Notes under the pieces: model-generated
Databases searched by the model: none
What the model was told of the DNA's origin: nothing
Seen by the model: the letters and a program-made list of their open reading frames with translations, nothing else
Source: Polytrichum commune
Taxonomy: Eukaryota > Streptophyta > Polytrichopsida > Polytrichales > Polytrichaceae
Length of the DNA stretch: 60,000 nt
Reading direction: 5' to 3'
Assembly (NCBI GenBank): GCA_950295325.1
Contig: OX485807.1
Span: forward strand, 29,237,666-29,297,665
Position numbers and translations under genes: made by a program
Part shown: positions 57,755 through 60,000 of the stretch, one piece after another
How the letters are laid out: every line of letters begins with the position of its first letter
Position numbering within the stretch: the stretch's first letter is position 1

Positions 57755-58468
57755 GGGCGATAGTAACTTGTGGGCGACTTTGCTTGCTTCCAAGGTAGGG
57801 AGCCAATGTTAGTATTACCATCGTTTCAGTTTTGGGAAAGAAGGCATTGTTGTGTCTTAGACACGTGACTTTGCCATTACATATGTTGTACACAATTTGG
57901 AGTTCCTTTGATCTCGATATGAGTATCATGGAATATGTAAATGAATATGACCACTTCAATTTCATTTTCACATACAATAGTTAGTGGTATTTTAAATATC
58001 GAAAACTACACTCTTTATTTTAATTAATGTGGATTACAAATTGGAGTTACACAATTCCACAAATTTTTTTTCCCTTCCCTAGAGAATGTTACTCCAATGT
58101 TACCTCATGCCCTCAAAGTGTTGTTGTGTTGCACTCATAAAACATTGTGTCTTTTCACACTATGGAACACTAAACAATGCTCCACATTGATTGACGTAAA
58201 AGACACACCTTACTTTAGGAAATACATGCTCTCTCTTTCTCTCCCCCTATTGAGCTATCAATAAACTCAATTGACAAAGCTCTTGATAAGTTGGCTAAAA
58301 GATGAGTCTAGGAGGTTATGCATAAAGTGACGGTGCCCCATTGAAACATGGTTATAATAAACCACACTCGAAGCTAGCCTCCCCGGACCAAGCTAGCCTC
58401 TCCGGATTTAGGCCTTCCCATGTTTGAAGGTGGCCGATGCTTTGGATTTAGGCCTGGTATTCTTCCAA
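56127..58468. other. intergenic with dispersed repeats
   Basis: 56270-56420 and 56500-56650 carry blocks of the dispersed family also seen at 21.1, 23.4-24.3 and 32.4 kb (AGTCCAAGACTCT, ACTCAAATATAA). No gene is seen. Confidence 0.45.
57712..57757 (+). repeat. T22-G24 homopolymer junction
   Basis: A run of 22 T (57712-57733) is followed without interruption by a run of 24 G (57734-57757). The exact lengths may reflect sequencing or assembly error. Confidence 0.85.
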
Positions 58469-58983
58469 TGCCCCCTTCCCACCTGACTTTAGCTAAGACC
58501 CAAAGTATTTCCTAAAAACCGGGTGAAGCTCCCTTGGGTATAGTGGAGGCATCCGGCTATCCCAATGCACCTACAAGAACTTGCTCCGGAGATTTTCAAG
58601 TAGCTTTCACACATGTTCATGGTTTTATCTACCAAGCAATAAATGTTGGGTAGTTTTTGCCCCATCTCCAAATGCCTTACTACTCACCTATCTTACCATC
58701 GGTTTTTGTTAATGGAGCTCCTCGTGCCCTCATAGTTGAGACTAAAAAGCAACCAACCACAAGGACAAGAGGCGACACTTTTAAAAGTCTTATATTCTTG
58801 CCTCATGTCTAGATACCGATGGGAGGGTCAGTGCTTGGGGTTGCTTAAATCCTCCACTTTCAAGCCATGCCACATCATTTGCCAACTAGGCTCGGCACTA
58901 GATAATGTCAATGGTGTGGAGGCCGTGTTTTTAGAACCAACTTTTAGTCGTCGCTAAATTTTTAGTCAGGTGGGGAAGGCGCA
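58469..58983. mobile_element. 515-bp TIR element TGCCCCCTTCCCACC, copy 2
   Basis: The ends TGCCCCCTTCCCACCTGAC and GTCAGGTGGGGAAGGCGCA are inverted repeats. The interior aligns along its length with 5951-6489, for example CCTACAAGAACTTGCTCCGG and TTACCATCGGTTTTTGTTAA, with small indels. Confidence 0.8.
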
Positions 58984-59216
58984 TAATTGCTTCTTAAATT
59001 TTGCTCGCCGTTTTTTTAATGAACTGACCGAAGAGGACGTTGAAAGCCTTCTCACCTGTCTTAGAAAACCAGGCTCTGACACAAGAAAGCTCTGATGATC
59101 GTATCCCCAATACGAAGCCCTTCAAAGAGGCTTTGCGGCTATGTAACTCCCACGATCCTTACAACGGCTTTCACATTATTACATTATTATCGCATGGCAA
59201 TCTGACAATTATGGTT

Positions 59217-59470
59217 ATGTATTAGGTAATCGTTTTATTGGAACCGGTTATCGGTGCAGAACCAGTTCCAATAAAACGATTACCGAACGTAACCGGTTGG
59301 CCGCTTTGTTGAGCCGCGCAGGTGACCTAAACAGTGGGTCACCTGTCACCATAACCGATTTAGATGATCATAACCGGCTGGGATGTCGAGGTTATCGTCT
59401 GCAAACCTGTGTGCTCAGAGCCAATCGTGTAGTGCCACCTCGGCGAAACAAAGCGGCCAACCGGTTACGT
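59217..59470 (+). mobile_element. ACCGGTT foldback/TIR element, copy 2
   Basis: It carries the same hairpin (GGTAATCGTTTTATTGG arms) and the same inverted ACGTAACCGGTTGGCCGC ends (59287 and 59470) as 5279-5558. Internal sequence such as GAGCCGCGCAGGTGACC and GGCTGGGATGTCGAGGTTAT is identical. The shorter hairpin loop and a missing block account for the length difference. Confidence 0.78.
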
Positions 59471-60000
59471 ACCGTATATGATCATTTCAGGCGGGGTGGG
59501 GTGGGGTGGGGTTGGGGGGGGGGGGGGCATAACTTATATCTTCGTGGAGTCAAGATGCCCTTACAAAGGCTTACACCACGTCATTTGGTCGTAAGTCACT
59601 CGGGCGTTGAACTCCCCTTTATTACTTTCATTTCACTTCACTTCACTTCACTTAGCTCGATGGTGATGAAGCTGACGAGCTTTGCCTGGGTCCCGAGGTC
59701 GACTTTTGGGTGTAAGTTAGCACTTGATGGGTACCGTACGCGAGCGGCAGGGACCGAACCCATGATGGATTGGCTCCGGTTTGGCAGCCTTTGTTTCAAG
59801 GAATCTCTGTCAAGCGATCCTTTCGTTCACATGGATAAGGGAAAGGGTGTTAATAAGACTAGGCAATAGCCGGTAAGCGTAATAGTGCAAGTGACTAACA
59901 AGAGTCATGTGGTCGTATATATATGCTTTAAGATTAAGTACATTAATGGGGCTTAGCCGCCACTTAGTAGCCTACAATACTATGTTTAACTAACCCCGAA
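59471..60000. other. intergenic with G-rich tract
   Basis: GGGGT repeats running into a run of about 14 G occur at 59492-59527 and have G-quadruplex potential. A CACTT pentamer tract lies near 59631-59652. The ORF across this region includes the transposon copy and is not a gene. Confidence 0.5.

Noticed and set aside
59297-59869. 190-codon + strand ORF
   Set aside because: Its first third is the ACCGGTT transposon copy and the middle is poly-G translation.

Overview
The window looks like nuclear DNA from a land plant with a large, repeat-rich genome. It holds widely spaced, intron-containing plant genes: a GPI-anchored beta-1,3-glucanase, a long P-class pentatricopeptide repeat (PPR) protein, ribosomal protein eL32 and the N-terminal part of a UBP16-like MYND protein. 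Between and inside them lie degenerate DNA transposons, MITEs, a dead copia element and many tandem duplications. Nothing fixes the species. Long introns and a Tc1-type (DD34E) transposase remnant would fit a non-flowering vascular plant, but that is inference.

Layout. 1-8.9 kb is intergenic, built from small inverted-repeat transposons, some nested. 8.9-10.7 kb is GC-richer and leads into the glucanase gene (10694-19737, +, five exons), followed by a five-copy 210-bp satellite (20011-21060). 21-24.4 kb carries diverged dispersed repeats. 24489-31126 (-) is a ten-exon PPR gene with an open frame of 1163 codons. 31.6-32.3 kb holds two MITEs, then RPL32 (32843-33991, +) with a telo-box and site II motif upstream. 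34-37 kb is intergenic. A broken Tc1-like transposon lies at 37280-38474 and a 3.49-kb Harbinger-type element with TAA target duplications at 38773-42265. 44.4-45.5 kb (-) holds two exons of the MYND protein, with a 165-bp tandem array just upstream. 47.0-48.8 kb (-) carries a tandem array of fragments of an unrecognised protein domain. 48.8-49.7 kb (+) has an exon-like ORF with one membrane segment and a 215-bp tandem array. 50.7-52.6 kb is a copia remnant. 53-60 kb is intergenic and includes second copies of element families seen at 2.8, 5.3 and 6 kb.

The least expected observation concerns the glucanase gene. Three of its four introns are enlarged by tandem copies of sequence at their ends. 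Intron 1 carries repeats of its own 5' splice-site region and about ten repeats of its own 3' splice-site region. Intron 3 carries three decayed copies of the last part of exon 3 together with the donor. Tandem arrays also lie at the start of the putative intron at 48978 and upstream of the MYND gene, so local segmental amplification appears to be a general process in this region. The genes show no sign of forming a common pathway.
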